Shown: positions 7,423 to 15,130, numbered from the stretch's first letter. The stretch: 19,666 bases of DNA from an uncultured Planctomycetia bacterium (GCA_937952135.1 CALFYL010000017.1:1-19666); one strand, 5' to 3'. A program made the numbers and translations. Notes: generated by a model not told the origin, from the sequence alone.

Positions 7423-8217
7423 ATGGGGAAGCACGATGTCGCCGAGGACCCGCCGCAGAGCGCGCCGGAGTGGATCGTGACCTTCACGGACATGATCTCG
7501 CTGCTGGTGACGTTCTTCATCATGTTGATGAGCTTCTCGACCATGGAGCCGGCCAACAAGGCGGTGATCCAGAGCGCCTTCGGCGAGATGCGCGGCGGAG
7601 TGCTGCGCAACAACGAGGGCAGCAACGCCGTCAAGCCGCCGCCGGACGACCGCCAGACGGCGGTGAACCCGCTGCGCGGCGCCGACCGTTCGCACTCGCG
7701 GCCGCCCGAGGAACTGCCCGCCAATCTCGAGGAAATGGGCCAGAAGCTCACCGAGGAGCACTTGCAAGTCGACGTCGAGGCGGCGCCCGACGGGCTCGCG
7801 ATCCGCTTCGACGAGCGCGCGGGCTTCGCGCCGGGTTCGGCCGAGGTGAACGACGAACTGCGCCGCTCGCTGGTCGAGCTCGCGCGCGTTCTCGGGCACT
7901 ACTCGCACCTGCTCGTGATCGAGGGCCATACCGACGATGCGTTCTCGCCCACACCCGAGCATCCGACGCCGGAAGCGCTCGCGCTCGCGCGGGCCGCGAA
8001 CGCCGCGCGCGTGATGCTCGAGGCCGCCGACCTCGGCCGCGATCTGATCCAGGTCTCCGGCGCCGGCGCGCGCGCGCCGCTCGCTCCGAACGACAACGCC
8101 GCGGGGCGCAGCAAGAACCGGCGCGTCGAGATCAAGGTCATCGCCCTGACCAAGGCGCGCGCCCGCGTGCTGAAGGCGGAGTTCGCCGAGCGCAAGGCCA
8201 AGGAGGACGCGCGCTGA
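7423..8217 (+). CDS. motB: Flagellar motor stator protein MotB
   Basis: MotB pairs with MotA and anchors the stator to peptidoglycan. The 264-residue product has a short cytoplasmic start, then the plug/transmembrane region PEWIVTFTDMISLLVTFFIM with the ion-carrying Asp at residue 23. A Gln/Pro/Arg-rich periplasmic linker follows, then an OmpA-like peptidoglycan-binding domain with LLVIEGHTDD, the helix ALALARAANAARVML, and the closing SKNRRVEIKVI. All the hallmark residues of a working stator (Asp in the helix, NRRVEI in the OmpA domain) are present. It follows motA by 12 bases and precedes a second MotB-like gene by 18. Confidence 0.95.
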   Translation: MGKHDVAEDPPQSAPEWIVTFTDMISLLVTFFIMLMSFSTMEPANKAVIQSAFGEMRGGVLRNNEGSNAVKPPPDDRQTAVNPLRGADRSHSRPPEELPANLEEMGQKLTEEHLQVDVEAAPDGLAIRFDERAGFAPGSAEVNDELRRSLVELARVLGHYSHLLVIEGHTDDAFSPTPEHPTPEALALARAANAARVMLEAADLGRDLIQVSGAGARAPLAPNDNAAGRSKNRRVEIKVIALTKARARVLKAEFAERKAKEDAR

Positions 8218-8235
8218 CCGCGTGCGGACGCCGCC

Positions 8236-8928
8236 ATGGCCTCGACCTTCAAGGAAGATCCCAAGCCCATCGTTCCGATGTGGCTCGTGTCCTTCGGCGA
8301 CATGATGACGAACGCGCTCACGTTCTTCATCTTGCTCGTGTCGATGGCGCACCAGCGCGACTACGGCCTGATCGCCGCCGGACTCGGCTCGTTCGTCGTC
8401 GCGCTCAAGTCGCACGGACTGCCGGGCATGATGTCGGAATCCGAGAAGATCGAGGTCTTCAACGAGTTCCGCCAGCGCTTCAACCTGCCGCCGGAGCCCG
8501 ATCCGACGCGCCGCGAGACGCACGCGAACGCTTCCGAGCTCGAGCTGATCCGCGCCGCCGCGGCGAAGGCGCTCGAGCCGCACGACGAGCTCACCCAGCC
8601 GAACATCGCGCTGTTCGAAGAGGGCTCGGCGCAGCTCGGCGAGAGCTCGCGCACCTACATCGACCGCTTGGCCGACACGCTTCGGCCGGGAAAACTGCAA
8701 GTCTTGCTGCTCGAAGGCCACGCACTCGACGGGTCCGTGTCCGGCACGAGCGACCACTGGCTGGCGCTGCAGCGCGCCGACGCGGTTCGCGACTACCTGC
8801 TCGAGCACCACTCGTTCCCCGCGGCGCGCGTCGAAGCGCGCGCCTGGCTGGTCGAAGTCGAGCCGCGCGGGGAAGGCACGCGCTGCGTCGACGCACGGCT
8901 CGTGACTCCGTCGAGGAAATCGAAGTGA
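8236..8928 (+). CDS. Second MotB-like protein with degenerate OmpA domain
   Basis: The 230-residue product repeats the MotB layout. A short N-terminus leads into PMWLVSFGDMMTNALTFFIL, with an Asp at residue 22 aligned to the ion-binding Asp of MotB, followed by a linker and an OmpA-like C-terminal domain. That domain is recognisable (IALFEEGSAQL; VLLLEGHALDG; WLALQRADAVRDYLLEH) but poorer than its neighbour's. GHTDD reads GHALD, and the NRRVEI ending is replaced by TRCVDARLV, so peptidoglycan binding may be weaker or changed. It sits directly after motB. It may form a mixed MotB/MotB2 dimer on one MotA ring, form a second stator, or act as a structural partner; the sequence does not say which. 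Confidence 0.85.
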   Translation: MASTFKEDPKPIVPMWLVSFGDMMTNALTFFILLVSMAHQRDYGLIAAGLGSFVVALKSHGLPGMMSESEKIEVFNEFRQRFNLPPEPDPTRRETHANASELELIRAAAAKALEPHDELTQPNIALFEEGSAQLGESSRTYIDRLADTLRPGKLQVLLLEGHALDGSVSGTSDHWLALQRADAVRDYLLEHHSFPAARVEARAWLVEVEPRGEGTRCVDARLVTPSRKSK

Positions 8929-8958
8929 CACCCACCGCAACCCCGAGGGAAGCGCGCC

Positions 8959-9717
8959 ATGGCTGACGCAAAGAAGGACGACAAGAAGGACGCCGCGGCC
9001 GATCCGGCTGCGGCTGCGAAGAAGCACAAGCTCTTCGCGATCGGCGGCGTCGTCGCCGTGCTCGCGCTCGCGTTCGGCGCGGCGCTGATGGCGGTTCCAC
9101 GCAAGGTCGTGAAGCCCGAGCTGGCCGGGCCGTTCGTGGCGCCGCTGTCGCCCAGCAAGCTGCAGGTCAACCTCAACGACGGCCGCAGCTACCTGGTGCT
9201 CAATCTCAACGTGCTGTTCGAGGCCTACACCGCGGACTACGTGACGCTGCGCACCGCGGACAAGGTGTGCAACGCCGAGGTGCGCGACCAGCTCGTCGCG
9301 ATCTCGTCGGCGAAGTCGCGCCAGGACGTGTCCGACAAGGTCCTGAAGCCCGTGTACCTCGAGGAGATTCGCCACGCGGTCGAGCCGCTCTTGTTCCCGG
9401 TGCACATCGGACTCGGCGCATCGCCGACCGAATCGGACCCCAAGTCGAAGCTCGCGCCCGGCTCGACGATCTCGACCTTCCGCGGCCTGTTCGAGGACCA
9501 CGTTCTGAAGGTCGACGCGGTCGCGAAGTCGATCGCGCTCGACGACGGCGCGCCGGTGACGTTCAAGGGCGACGAGCGCGACCTGGCCGTCGGCGCCGAA
9601 GGCAACAGCGTCTACGTCGACGTCACCGAGCTCGAGCCCGAGTTTCGCGGCGACGTGAAGGTCGGCGTGAAGGGCCTCGTGAAGCGCGTTCTGTGGGACG
9701 AAGTCCTCATCCAGTGA
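8959..9717 (+). CDS. fliL: FliL-like stator-associated protein with C-terminal insertion
   Basis: FliL surrounds stator units in the periplasm and supports motor function. The 252-residue product has a Lys/Ala-rich cytoplasmic start, one transmembrane helix at about 25-46, then a FliL-type core: SYLVLNLNVLFEAYTADYV, a helix with NAEVRDQLVAISSAKS, and the helix YLEEIRHAVEPLL. A typical FliL is 150-180 residues and closes soon afterwards with a strand like VYFTEFVIQ. Here that strand seems to appear only at the very end (RVLWDEVLIQ, 243-252), so about 90 residues (151-242) are inserted. The location between motB and fliM/fliN is classical for fliL. FliL identity is likely; the inserted part is unrecognised. 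Confidence 0.82.
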   Translation: MADAKKDDKKDAAADPAAAAKKHKLFAIGGVVAVLALAFGAALMAVPRKVVKPELAGPFVAPLSPSKLQVNLNDGRSYLVLNLNVLFEAYTADYVTLRTADKVCNAEVRDQLVAISSAKSRQDVSDKVLKPVYLEEIRHAVEPLLFPVHIGLGASPTESDPKSKLAPGSTISTFRGLFEDHVLKVDAVAKSIALDDGAPVTFKGDERDLAVGAEGNSVYVDVTELEPEFRGDVKVGVKGLVKRVLWDEVLIQ

Positions 9718-9733
9718 ACGCGAGAAGGGCAAC

Positions 9734-10660
9734 GTGACCAGCAACCTGAGTTCCGAGGAAGCGCGCGCGCTCGCGGCGACGCTGACGGGTCCGAACGCGG
9801 CCGCCAGATCGGCCAGCGTCGTGGCTCGCCAGTTCGACCAGCCGTTGCGCCTGTCCTCGCCGGAGCTCGACACGCTGCGGGTCAAGATCCGCAAGGCGTT
9901 GAAGGACGTCGAGCGCGAGCTGTCGGCGCCGCTGCGCACGCTGGTCAAGCTCGAGCTCGTCGAGCTCGCGGAGATCAACGCCGAGACCATTCCCGGCGCG
10001 CTTCAGGCCCCGTTCACGGCGCTGCGCTTCGAAGTGCAGAAGCAGCCGGGCTGGCTGGTGTGGGACTGCAAGGCGGCGATCGACGGGATCGAAGTCGCGC
10101 TCGGCGCAGCCGCGCCTGGAGACAATCAGCCGCGCCGACTCTCGCCGGTCGAGCAATCGACCTTCGTCCGCCTGCTCTCGGGGGCCGCGAAGAAGCTGTC
10201 GTCCGTCGTCGGACTCGACGTCGGCGCGTTCTCGCTCGCACAGGACCACGAAGCGCTCGGGAACTGGCGCCAGGGCGGCGACAGGGCCGAGCCGCAACGC
10301 CTGCGCGTCGACATCGCGGTGTCGGCGCTCGGCGGCGAGAGCTCGCTGCGCCTGTACCTGCCGGGCGTCGCGCCCGCGCCGCGCAGCACTTCCAAACTCG
10401 CCCCGCAAGCCGCGCTTCCACAGCACTTGGGCTCGGTGCCGATCGAGATCCGCGTGCGCCTCGGCGCGGCCCATGTCCCGCTCGCCGACCTGCTCGCGCT
10501 CGAGCCCGGCGACGTCATCCCGCTCGAGCGCGAGCTCAGCCAGCCGCTCGAAGTCTTCGTCGACGAACGCGCGTGCATGCGCGCGCAGCTCGGCACTTCG
10601 CGCGGCAAGCTCGCGGTGCGCATCGAATCCATTCAACGTTCGCCGGCTGGTCCTCAGTGA
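9734..10660 (+). CDS. fliM: Divergent flagellar motor switch protein FliM
   Basis: FliM forms the middle layer of the C-ring. The 308-residue product starts at a GTG (9734) preceded by GAAGGG. It shows FliM-like middle-domain features: LSSPELDTLRVKIRKALKDV, then LSAPLRTLVKLELVELAEIN and a long helical/beta region. The C-terminal SpoA (surface presentation) fold covers about residues 230-300: VPIEIRVRLGAAHVPLADLL followed by LEPGDVIPLER. Two usual FliM signatures are not seen: the N-terminal CheY-binding EIDALL-type helix and the GGLG-type motif of the CheC-like domain. The order fliL-(this)-fliN strongly supports FliM. A FliM/FliN-like fusion or a SctQ-like protein is the main alternative. 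Confidence 0.75.
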   Translation: MTSNLSSEEARALAATLTGPNAAARSASVVARQFDQPLRLSSPELDTLRVKIRKALKDVERELSAPLRTLVKLELVELAEINAETIPGALQAPFTALRFEVQKQPGWLVWDCKAAIDGIEVALGAAAPGDNQPRRLSPVEQSTFVRLLSGAAKKLSSVVGLDVGAFSLAQDHEALGNWRQGGDRAEPQRLRVDIAVSALGGESSLRLYLPGVAPAPRSTSKLAPQAALPQHLGSVPIEIRVRLGAAHVPLADLLALEPGDVIPLERELSQPLEVFVDERACMRAQLGTSRGKLAVRIESIQRSPAGPQ

Positions 10661-10712
10661 CCGGCGCGACCGCCCCGACCACGTCTCAAGAGAACTTCAG
10701 CGAGTCACGACG

Positions 10713-11057
10713 ATGAGCAACCCCAACGAAGTCGAAGCCGCGATCGACGCCGCCACGCAAGCGGTGCTCGTGCAGCAGGGCAAACTCGAGGAACTGAGCC
10801 CCGGCAAGCTCGGCGGAGACTCCGTCGGCCTCGCGAACCTCGTCGACGTACCGGTCGAGGTGACCGTGGAGGTCGGGCGCACGCGCGTGACGCTCGGCGA
10901 GCTCGTGAAGCTCGGGCCGGGATCGCTCGTGACCCTCGACCGCGAAGCCCACGAGCCGGCCGACGTGCTCGTCAACGGCAAGATCGTCGCGCGCGCCGAA
11001 GTCGTGACGATCGACGACCGCTACGGCGTTCGCATCACGAGCATCGTCCAGGGCTGA
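10713..11057 (+). CDS. fliN: Flagellar motor switch protein FliN
   Basis: FliN is the small SpoA-domain subunit at the base of the C-ring, needed for switching and for docking FliH/FliI. The ATG at 10713 gives 114 residues. A variable acidic/Ala-rich N-terminal part of about 40 residues is followed by a textbook SpoA domain at 42-112: LVDVPVEVTVEVGRTRVTLG, ELVKLGPGSLVTLDRE, ADVLVNGKIVARAEVVTIDD, RYGVRITSIV. It is far better conserved than the neighbouring FliM. It is the last gene of the flagellar operon in this window and ends 14 bases before the stop of a convergent gene, with no clear intrinsic terminator between them. Confidence 0.96.
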   Translation: MSNPNEVEAAIDAATQAVLVQQGKLEELSPGKLGGDSVGLANLVDVPVEVTVEVGRTRVTLGELVKLGPGSLVTLDREAHEPADVLVNGKIVARAEVVTIDDRYGVRITSIVQG

Positions 11058-11071
11058 GCCCGGACTCGCGC

Positions 11072-12322
11072 TCAGAGACCGAAGGACCCCGACCAGTTCA
11101 GCGCGCCCGAGCGGAAGCGCGTCGGCGCGAAGAAGCCGGGCTCGAACGCCGCGACCGGCGCTCCGCACAGCAGTTGCGCGACGCCTTCGCCGATCGACGG
11201 CGCGAGCTTGAAGCCGTGCCCGGAGAACCCGCTGACCACGAACACGTTCGCGTGGCCCGGACACGCGCCGATCAACGCCTGTGAGTCGGGCGTGACCGTG
11301 TACCAGGCCGCTTCGGCGCCGCAGTCGGGCTGCTCGCGGTAGCGCGGCAAGCGCTCGACGAGCTGCGCGCGCGCCCAGCGCTGGAATCCGGTCGAGACGA
11401 CTTCGTCGAGCTCGTCGGGATGCTCGAGCACCGAGTCGCGCTCGTGATCGAGCGCGCCGGCGCGCGTGCGGCCGCTCGCGGGCTCGCAGCGCGTGTAGAA
11501 GCCGCGCTCGAGGTCGAGCAGCACCGAATGGGCGGGCGCGGGCTCCCCCGGCAGTGCAAAACGCGCGTCGATCAGCGCTTCGGGGGTCGGCTCCGCCTGC
11601 AGCTCCGCCGCGCGCGGACGCGGCATCGCGACGAAGTGCTGCTCGGTCCGCAGCGCGCGAAGCGGAAGCTCGATCACGAGTTGCGCGAGCAGCGCGCGCG
11701 TCCACGGCCCGGCCGCGACGACCACACGTTCGAATTCGACGCGCTCGCCGTCGCAGACCACGGCCGCCGCGCGACCGTGCTCGACCACCCACCCGTCGAC
11801 CGGGGCCCCCTCGCGCAACGTCGCTCCGCGCTCACGCGCGAGCGCGGCGAAGGCCTCGACCGTGCGGCGCGGATCGACGTAGCCGCCGCCGGGCTCCCAC
11901 ACGCCGATCGACGCGTCGGACACTTCGAGACCGCGCACGATGGAGCGCATGCGCGCCGCATCGACGAGTTCGAGTTCGACGCCGCACTCTCGCATCTGCG
12001 CTGCGTTGCGTCGCGCGAGCTCGCTCTGCGCGCCCGCGCCCGCGATGCTGAGCACGCCGCAGCGCGTGAAGCCGATGCTTCGACCGCTCGCGCTCGCGAA
12101 GCCCGCGTACGCGCGCAGGCTGTCGCGCGCCATGCCGATCAACTCGCGCGAGCTGTAGAAGGTCCGCAGGATCGCTCCCGAGCGGCCGGACGAGCCGGCG
12201 CCGAAGCGGCGGCGCTCGAGCAGCACCACGGGCTCGGTGAGCGGGTCGAGCCGCGCGGCGAGGTGGGCGGCGATCGACGCGCCCATCACTCCCCCGCCGA
12301 CGATCAAAGTGTGCGCGCGCAT
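11072..12322 (-). CDS. FAD-dependent oxidoreductase, DAO family (sarcosine oxidase/DadA-like)
   Basis: The 416-residue product begins MRAHTLIVGGGVMGASIAAH, a Rossmann dinucleotide-binding loop with glycines at 9-11 and 14. The FAD ribose-binding Glu lies in LLERRRFGAGSSGRSG. The middle VWEPGGGYVDPRRTVEAFAAL and VVVAAGPWTRALL segments, and the C-terminal PDSQALIGACPGHANVFVVS followed by GFSGHGFKLAPSIGEGVA, are typical of the DAO superfamily. This superfamily oxidises secondary or D-amino acids such as sarcosine, glycine or D-amino acids. No sox, gcv or other partner gene is adjacent, so the substrate is unknown. The ATG at 12322 places the FAD loop correctly at the N-terminus; longer open frames upstream are not protein-like. 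It converges on fliN. Confidence 0.88.
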   Translation of the reverse strand: MRAHTLIVGGGVMGASIAAHLAARLDPLTEPVVLLERRRFGAGSSGRSGAILRTFYSSRELIGMARDSLRAYAGFASASGRSIGFTRCGVLSIAGAGAQSELARRNAAQMRECGVELELVDAARMRSIVRGLEVSDASIGVWEPGGGYVDPRRTVEAFAALARERGATLREGAPVDGWVVEHGRAAAVVCDGERVEFERVVVAAGPWTRALLAQLVIELPLRALRTEQHFVAMPRPRAAELQAEPTPEALIDARFALPGEPAPAHSVLLDLERGFYTRCEPASGRTRAGALDHERDSVLEHPDELDEVVSTGFQRWARAQLVERLPRYREQPDCGAEAAWYTVTPDSQALIGACPGHANVFVVSGFSGHGFKLAPSIGEGVAQLLCGAPVAAFEPGFFAPTRFRSGALNWSGSFGL

Positions 12323-12432
12323 GCCTCGTGACCCGTGGAGTCCGTCCGTGGCGAGGGCTTGTACCCGAGGCGTGCGCCCGACGCACCGGCGCATCGAGTT
12401 TCGACGGGGCCGCGCGCGGCGGCCGCAAGAGG

Positions 12433-12470
12433 AAAAAAAGGAGGCGGCCCCGTCAGGACGGAGCCGCCTT
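12433..12470 (-). terminator. Rho-independent terminator (minus strand)
   Basis: GGCGGCCCCGTC at 12443-12454 pairs with GACGGAGCCGCC at 12457-12468, with a single C-A mismatch and a very tight loop. On the minus strand the stem is followed by TCC and seven T residues (the A-run at 12433-12439), the classical layout. It lies about 260 bases beyond the stop of the upstream minus-strand gene and about 110 before the oxidoreductase start, so it would insulate the two or end a short RNA transcribed in the gap. Confidence 0.8.
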
Positions 12471-12655
12471 GGTGAAGAGTCCAGGGCCCGAGGGGTAATA
12501 GGGACCGCACGGGAGTCGCGAGGGGATGGACCACCCGGGTCCGCGAACCCTGGAACTTCGAGATCTTCTCCGCGTGGGAATCCGCAGCCCCGGGGCAGGC
12601 CGGGGCAAATTTTCCGGGTCCGATTTTGGGGACTGCGCCGAGTGCGGGCGTGCTT

Positions 12656-12690
12656 CCGAGCGCCTCCCCAAGGGCTTGGGGGGCGCTCGG
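12656..12690. repeat. 16-bp near-perfect hairpin downstream of the phosphatase-like gene
   Basis: CCGAGCGCC at 12656-12664 and CCCCAAG at 12666-12672 pair with CTTGGGG at 12675-12681 and GGCGCTCGG at 12682-12690. That is 16 base pairs interrupted by one bulged T at 12665, with a two-base nominal loop. It is 36 bases past the stop codon of the minus-strand gene. No T-run follows on either strand, so it may protect a 3' end, or be the 5' structure of an RNA ending at the terminator at 12433-12470. Confidence 0.55.
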
Positions 12691-12726
12691 GGCGTCTGCG
12701 GCGCCGCTTGTGTCCGCGCGCCGGGG

Positions 12727-13788
12727 TCAGGGAACGGATGCGCGCACGAGAAAATCGGCGCACACGCCCCCGTGGTCGGAAAAGGGGAGCGCGAAGACCT
12801 CGCGGTGCTCCGTCTCGAGCCCCGCGCCGGTGAGCACGTGGTCGATGGCGATTCCAAGCCGCACCCCGAGCGCGGTCGCGAGCCAGCCCGGCGCCCCGGA
12901 GCGGCGCAGGTTCGGCGCGGCGCGAAACCACCAACTCGACTGCCGGCCGAAGCCCTGGCGCGAGTCGGCGAGCCCGGTGCGTTCGACCAGGTCGTCGAAG
13001 GCGGGCGAGGACGAGGTCGTGTTGAGGTCGCCGAAGACCAGCGTGTGCGGGCCCCATTCGAACTGGTTCGCGAGCTGGGCCAGCGCCTCGTTGCGCACGC
13101 CGACGCGCCACTCGGCGCCGGGCCGCGGAAGGTGCACGAGGCGCAGCGTCAGCGGCTGCGAGCCGGCCTCGACGCGGGCCTCGATCAGCGGCGCGTAGCA
13201 CTCGATCAACTGCACGAAGCGCACGTCGCGCAACGGGCGTTTCGAGAAGAGCGCAATGCCCCAAGTCGAGCTCGACCACGGCTCGCGGGGCGGCGAGAAG
13301 ATGCGGTGCGGCCAGGCGGAGAGCTCGCGCTCGAGCACCTCGCGCATCGCGAGCGACAGCTCGAGCGCGCCGATCACGTCGGCATCCGTGGCGCGCAGCG
13401 CGCCCGCGATCTCGAGGTGGTGACGGTTGGGCTGCAAGAGGTTCGCGCTCACGACGCGCAGTCGCTGCGGAGCTTCCGCCGACGCCGTCGTGCTCGCCGC
13501 GCGCGGCAGCCACAGCCGCAGATCCGGCGCGAGGTGGAGCAGCGCGAGCAACGCGACCGCGATCGCGAGCCGGCGTGCCCGCAGGAGCGCGAGCGAAACC
13601 GCCACGGCGGCGATCGTCCAGCCGACGTGCCACTCGAAGCTCGCGATCAGCTCGCCGAACCACAGGCGGCGCGCGAGCAGGATCGGCGCGCTGGCGGCGG
13701 CGGCGCCCACGGTGAGCGCTCCGATCGCGAGGCGGCGCCCGCGCTCGGAGAGCGGAAGTCGCAGCGGACTTGGGATTCGAAGGGGCAT
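12727..13788 (-). CDS. Membrane-anchored endonuclease/exonuclease/phosphatase (EEP) family protein, YafD-like
   Basis: The 353-residue product (ATG at 13788) has about three hydrophobic segments near residues 20-38, 53-70 and 74-90, then an EEP catalytic domain from about 108. All metal and catalytic positions expected of the DNase I-like fold are visible: N116 (SANLLQPN), E143 (ALELS), H219 (LVHLPRP), D254 and N256 (FGDLN), D316 and H317 (IDHVL), and S-D-H at 337-339. The layout of three helices plus an EEP domain matches the YafD/COG3021-type group, whose substrate (nucleic acid or phosphoester) is not settled. The open frame continues upstream to 13935, but that part is Pro/Arg-rich and would cover the ispG promoter, so I chose the internal ATG. 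It is divergent from ispG. Confidence 0.82.
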   Translation of the reverse strand: MPLRIPSPLRLPLSERGRRLAIGALTVGAAAASAPILLARRLWFGELIASFEWHVGWTIAAVAVSLALLRARRLAIAVALLALLHLAPDLRLWLPRAASTTASAEAPQRLRVVSANLLQPNRHHLEIAGALRATDADVIGALELSLAMREVLERELSAWPHRIFSPPREPWSSSTWGIALFSKRPLRDVRFVQLIECYAPLIEARVEAGSQPLTLRLVHLPRPGAEWRVGVRNEALAQLANQFEWGPHTLVFGDLNTTSSSPAFDDLVERTGLADSRQGFGRQSSWWFRAAPNLRRSGAPGWLATALGVRLGIAIDHVLTGAGLETEHREVFALPFSDHGGVCADFLVRASVP

Positions 13789-13958
13789 CGCGACGCGGGA
13801 GAAGCCTTCTTTTCGGCCGGGGATTCGGGCGACTTGGGCCGGCGGCGGGCGGGCTGCGCAGGAGTTGGACCGGAAGCGGCGAGCGGTAGGGAAAGGGCCG
13901 GTGGAGAGCTCGATGGAGGGTTGCGGCGGGCGCAACTAAGATCGCCCGCCTCCAAACC
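13789..13958. promoter_or_regulatory. Divergent promoter region between the EEP gene and ispG
   Basis: These 170 bases separate two divergent genes and should hold both promoters, although no convincing -35/-10 pair stands out. A stem GGCGGGC (13925-13931) with GCCCGCC (13944-13950) and a 12-base loop containing CAACTAAGAT sits 8 bases ahead of the ispG ATG. It could form in the ispG leader or be a protein-binding site. Confidence 0.4.
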
Positions 13959-15089
13959 ATGATCCCCGCCCGAAAAAGCCGCAAGATCCACATCAAGCAC
14001 CTCGCCATCGGCGGGGACGCGCCGATCGCCGTGCAGAGCATGGCCGCGACGCAGACGCGCGACATCGCAGCGACCGTGCGGCAGGTGAAGATCCTCGAGG
14101 ACGCCGGCGCGGACCTGGTGCGCATCGCCGTCGACAGCGCCGCGGACGTCGAAGCGCTCGCGCAGGTTCGCGCGCAAACCAAGGCGCTGCTGTCGGTCGA
14201 CCTCCAGGAGAACTACCGGCTCGCCGCCAAGGTCGCGCCGCTGGTCGACAAGATCCGCTACAACCCGGGCCACCTCCACCACCACGAGAAGCATCTGCCG
14301 ATTCCCGAGAAGGTCGCGTTCCTCGTCGGGGTCGCGCGCGAGCACGGTTGCGCGCTGCGCATCGGCATCAACGCCGGCTCGATCGCCCCCGAGTACGACG
14401 CGCGCTTCCCCGGCGACCACGTTTCGGCGATCGTCGCCTGCGCGGTCGACCATTGCCGCATCGTCGACGAGCTCGGCTTTCGCGAGTACGTCGTGTCGAT
14501 CAAGGACTCCGACCCGCGCCTCGTGATCGACGCGAACATCCGCTTCGCCGAGCAACGCCCCGACGTGCCGCTGCACCTCGGCGTTACCGAAGCCGGCATG
14601 CCGCCCGAAGGCGTGATCAAGACGCGCATCGCGTTCGAGCAACTGCTCTCGCGCGGCATCGGCGACACGTTGCGCGTCTCGCTCACCGTGCCCTTCGACG
14701 ACAAAGGCCTGGAGATCCGCGTCGGGCGCGAGCTGATCGCCGACATCGAGGCCGGCCGCTTCCGCTCCGTGCCGCCGAATTTCTTCGACGGCCTCAACAT
14801 CATCGCTTGCCCGTCCTGCTCGCGCGTCGAGAACGTGCGCTTCATCGAGCTCGCGGCGCAGGTCAAGGAGATGACCGCCTACGCGAAAGCGCACGAGCTC
14901 ACCATCGCCATCATGGGCTGCCGCGTGAACGGCCCCGGCGAAACCGACGACGCCGACCTCGGCCTGTGGTGCGGCCCGAACTTCGTGAACCTCAAGCGCG
15001 GCGAGCACGAGCTCGGCGCCTTCAGCTACGACGACATTCTCGGCGCCTTGAAGCGCGAGCTCGACACGCTGATCGCTGCGCGGGCGTGA
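13959..15089 (+). CDS. ispG: 4-hydroxy-3-methylbut-2-enyl diphosphate synthase IspG
   Basis: IspG converts 2-C-methyl-D-erythritol 2,4-cyclodiphosphate to HMBPP with a [4Fe-4S] cluster, the penultimate step of the MEP isoprenoid pathway in the cytoplasm. The 376-residue product is the short bacterial form, without the extra domain of plant and Chlamydia enzymes. The TIM-barrel half has PIAVQSMAATQTRD, ADLVRIAVDS and KIRYNPGH. The cluster-binding half has C284 and C287 in CPSCSR, C321 in IMGCRVNGPGE, and E328 in the same motif, which together supply the cluster ligands. The C-terminal ADLGLWCGPNFVNL is also typical. The ATG at 13959 gives a full-length protein. No other MEP gene is adjacent. 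Confidence 0.97.
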   Translation: MIPARKSRKIHIKHLAIGGDAPIAVQSMAATQTRDIAATVRQVKILEDAGADLVRIAVDSAADVEALAQVRAQTKALLSVDLQENYRLAAKVAPLVDKIRYNPGHLHHHEKHLPIPEKVAFLVGVAREHGCALRIGINAGSIAPEYDARFPGDHVSAIVACAVDHCRIVDELGFREYVVSIKDSDPRLVIDANIRFAEQRPDVPLHLGVTEAGMPPEGVIKTRIAFEQLLSRGIGDTLRVSLTVPFDDKGLEIRVGRELIADIEAGRFRSVPPNFFDGLNIIACPSCSRVENVRFIELAAQVKEMTAYAKAHELTIAIMGCRVNGPGETDDADLGLWCGPNFVNLKRGEHELGAFSYDDILGALKRELDTLIAARA

Positions 15090-15130
15090 GCGTCGGCGGG
15101 CCCTTCTCGGAGGAAGGAAATCGTTCCGCG

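Larger units (their letters stand above)
12323..12726. other. 404-bp gene-free gap with two strong hairpins
   Basis: No convincing coding frame is seen on either strand; open frames here are Pro/Arg-rich shadows. The gap lies between the end of the minus-strand nuclease-like gene and the start of the minus-strand FAD oxidoreductase gene. It contains a minus-strand intrinsic terminator (12433-12470) and a long GC hairpin (12656-12690), listed separately, plus two copies of CCGGGTCCG (12535-12543 and 12614-12622). The promoter of the oxidoreductase gene should lie between 12323 and 12432. Confidence 0.6.

Noticed and set aside
6580..9990. 1136-codon minus-strand open frame across motA to fliL
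   Set aside because: It is antisense to five well-supported motility genes, and its product is low-complexity Arg/His/Val-rich sequence.
11055..11074. TGAGC/GCTCA stem spanning the convergent stops of fliN and the oxidoreductase gene
   Set aside because: Only five base pairs and no T-run on either side, so not a supported bidirectional terminator.
13789..13935. N-terminal extension of the EEP-family gene to 13935
   Set aside because: The extra residues are Pro/Arg/Ser-rich and would occupy the divergent promoter of ispG. The ATG at 13788 already gives a complete helix-plus-EEP layout.
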